DNA of 6,089 bases from Fervidifonticultor_A tertius (GTDB lineage Bacteria > Sysuimicrobiota > Sysuimicrobiia > Sysuimicrobiales > Humicultoraceae). The translations under genes were made by a program, and so were the position numbers. Below, one piece after another: positions 4,831 to 6,089 of the stretch (positions within the stretch are counted from its first letter, which is position 1; each line of letters opens with the position of its first letter). The notes beneath the pieces were generated by a model. That model saw nothing but the letters and a program-made list of their open reading frames with translations. It had not been told where the DNA came from and did no database searches. The stretch spans positions 1 to 6,089 of the forward strand of contig JAVKIY010000099.1 of assembly GCA_031459235.1 (NCBI GenBank), given 5' to 3'.

Positions 4831-6089
4831 TCAGGATCCGGCCGCCGGCGTGGACGCCGGCGCGGGTGCCGGGACGGACCCACCGCCCTGCGCGGGCACG
4901 AGCTGCGGCGTCACCACGAAGATCAGCTCGGTCTCCAGCCGGTCCGTGGTCGTGGCCCGGAACAGGAACCCGATGAGCGGAATGTCGCCGAGGATCGGCA
5001 CCTTCAGTGTGCGGCGGCGCTCCTCGGCGCCGATCAGCCCGCCGATGACGATCGACTCGCCGTTGCGGATGGTCACGATGGTGGTCGCCTTGCGCGAGGC
5101 TACGATCGGCACCTGGAACCCGCCGCTCTCGATCAGCCGGGTCACTGTCGAGACCTCGACCTCGACCTTCGTGGTGATAAGACCGTCGCGGTTCACCTTG
5201 GGGGTGATCTTGAGCGTGGGCCCGATGGGCCGGAACGTGAACGTGGTCCGGCCGGTCGCGTCGGTCTGCGGGATCGGGATCTCCTCCGAGAGCCGGACCT
5301 CGGCTTCGTTGCCGTCGATGACGGCGACGCGCGGCGCGGTGATGACGCGCGCCTTGCCCGCCGAGACCATGGCGGTGAGCCGCGCGGCGATGTTGAAGGT
5401 CGCGACGCCGACGGTCACCTGGCTCGGGAAGGTCCCCTGCACGCTGAAGACCCCGGGCGCCGTTTCACCCGTGAGGCCCCAGTTGAACCCTTGCTCGCGC
5501 AGATCCGAGACGCTCACGTCGACGACGCGCGTCTCCACGATGTGCGAGACGAGCTGAATGTCGAGGCCGGCGAGCACCCGGCGGACCTGCTCGTGCTGCG
5601 CCTGGGTCGCCACCACGACGAGCTGGTTGGTCCGCGGGTCGAACTGCACACGGATCCCCGGCACCGACTGCTGGATCACGCCGGCTACATCGCGGTTCGC
5701 GGTGGCGAACTCCAGGTTGTAGACGACGATCTCGGGCAGCTCGGGCGGCGGCGCCAGGCGGTCGGCCGGCATGATGATCAGGTTGCGGCCGATCCGACGG
5801 AAGCCCAGGTTGTTGGCCTCCAGGATGAACCGTAGCGACTCCTCGCACGACAGGTCGACCAGCCGCAGCGTGATCGCGCCACGCACGGCCGCGTCGGTGA
5901 CGATGTTGATGTTGCACGCCTTCGAGAAGGCGGTCAGCACGTCCGCGATCTCGGTGTTGCGGAACTCCAGCGTGATGCGGTCCGGGCCCAGGCCGGGGGG
6001 CGGGGTCGTCTGGGCCGCCGGCGCGGGCGCCTGCGCCACCGGCACGGCCGGGGCCGCGGGCGCCGGGGCAACCGGCGGAGCCGGCGGCG
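4831..6089 (-). CDS. pilQ: PilQ-like secretin, C-terminal 418 residues (5' end beyond the window)
   Basis: Secretins form the gated outer-membrane ring through which type IV pili or secreted proteins pass. Numbering from the first full visible codon: residues 1-37 are a Pro/Ala-rich linker in frame to the right edge, so GTG 6045 inside it is not the true start. An STN (secretin/TonB short N-terminal) domain covers about 38-108 (ITLEFRNTEIADVLTAF onward), an N1-type subdomain about 121-185, and the secretin barrel domain about 190-395. The barrel has TAPRVAVIDGNEAEVRLSEE in its middle and ends with the hallmark VPILGDIPLIGFLFR and ELIFVVTPQLV. A short Pro/Ala/Ser tail follows. The STN-N1-secretin order is that of PilQ; AMIN domains, if present, would lie beyond the edge. 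Visible Cys58 and Cys81 are both in the STN domain. A type II or other secretin is less likely but cannot be excluded without pilMNOP. Confidence 0.92.
   Translation of the reverse strand, partial: PPAPPVAPAPAAPAVPVAQAPAPAAQTTPPPGLGPDRITLEFRNTEIADVLTAFSKACNINIVTDAAVRGAITLRLVDLSCEESLRFILEANNLGFRRIGRNLIIMPADRLAPPPELPEIVVYNLEFATANRDVAGVIQQSVPGIRVQFDPRTNQLVVVATQAQHEQVRRVLAGLDIQLVSHIVETRVVDVSVSDLREQGFNWGLTGETAPGVFSVQGTFPSQVTVGVATFNIAARLTAMVSAGKARVITAPRVAVIDGNEAEVRLSEEIPIPQTDATGRTTFTFRPIGPTLKITPKVNRDGLITTKVEVEVSTVTRLIESGGFQVPIVASRKATTIVTIRNGESIVIGGLIGAEERRRTLKVPILGDIPLIGFLFRATTTDRLETELIFVVTPQLVPAQGGGSVPAPAPASTPAAGS

Noticed and set aside
4352..5557. Long plus-strand open frame opposite pilQ and the TPR gene
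   Set aside because: Its translation is an antisense shadow of the secretin: no recognisable domain, and the opposite strand encodes clear secretin motifs over the same bases. Long antisense frames are expected in GC-rich DNA.
5990..6004. G-rich run as a possible G-quadruplex
   Set aside because: It lies in codons of the Pro/Gly linker of pilQ and is explained by amino-acid composition.

Overview
The window comes from a GC-rich bacterial chromosome (roughly 70 % G+C by eye, with G or C at most third codon positions). All genes lie on the minus strand, so the reading order runs from high to low coordinates. A PilQ-type secretin implies a cell with an outer membrane that makes type IV pili or a related apparatus. 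The EF-P resembles the Thermus/Deinococcus kind, with Arg at the tip of domain I. The order efp - nusB - ispA - tlyA is a condensed form of a housekeeping cluster known from many Gram-positive and deep-branching phyla. The combination suggests a diderm, GC-rich, possibly deep-branching lineage; the phylum cannot be fixed from this window.

Layout in transcription order. (1) 6089-4367: the 3' part of a pilQ-like secretin gene, running off the right edge, followed 5 nt later by a small secreted TPR-like protein. A perfect 11-bp hairpin at 4319-4343 probably closes this unit. (2) 4298-2610: a promoter, an M24B Xaa-Pro peptidase gene and efp, with the last two joined by a 4-nt ATGA overlap. A weak hairpin follows efp. 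(3) 2527-1: a strong-looking promoter (extended -10), an unannotated 38-codon reading frame that would be translated leaderless from the first transcribed base, then nusB, acylphosphatase, a short-chain polyprenyl diphosphate synthase (ispA) and the start of tlyA, which runs off the left edge. Every junction in this last unit is an overlap or a gap of 1 nt, so it looks like one translationally coupled operon.

How the genes fit together. nusB (rRNA transcription antitermination and ribosome assembly), tlyA (rRNA 2'-O-methylation) and efp (rescue of ribosomes stalled on proline runs) serve ribosome production and translation. The Xaa-Pro peptidase hydrolyses peptides with proline in the second position. 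ispA supplies C15/C20 prenyl diphosphates for quinone and cell-wall lipid carriers. The secretin unit is functionally separate: an outer-membrane pore plus a possible periplasmic helper.

The most interesting feature is the nusB leader. A well-formed promoter places the predicted transcription start on the GTG of a short, Arg/Gly-rich reading frame whose TGA overlaps the GTG of nusB (GTGA), and nusB has no clear ribosome binding site of its own. The pepP promoter also gives a nearly leaderless transcript. No mobile elements, CRISPR arrays, tRNAs or rRNAs were seen.
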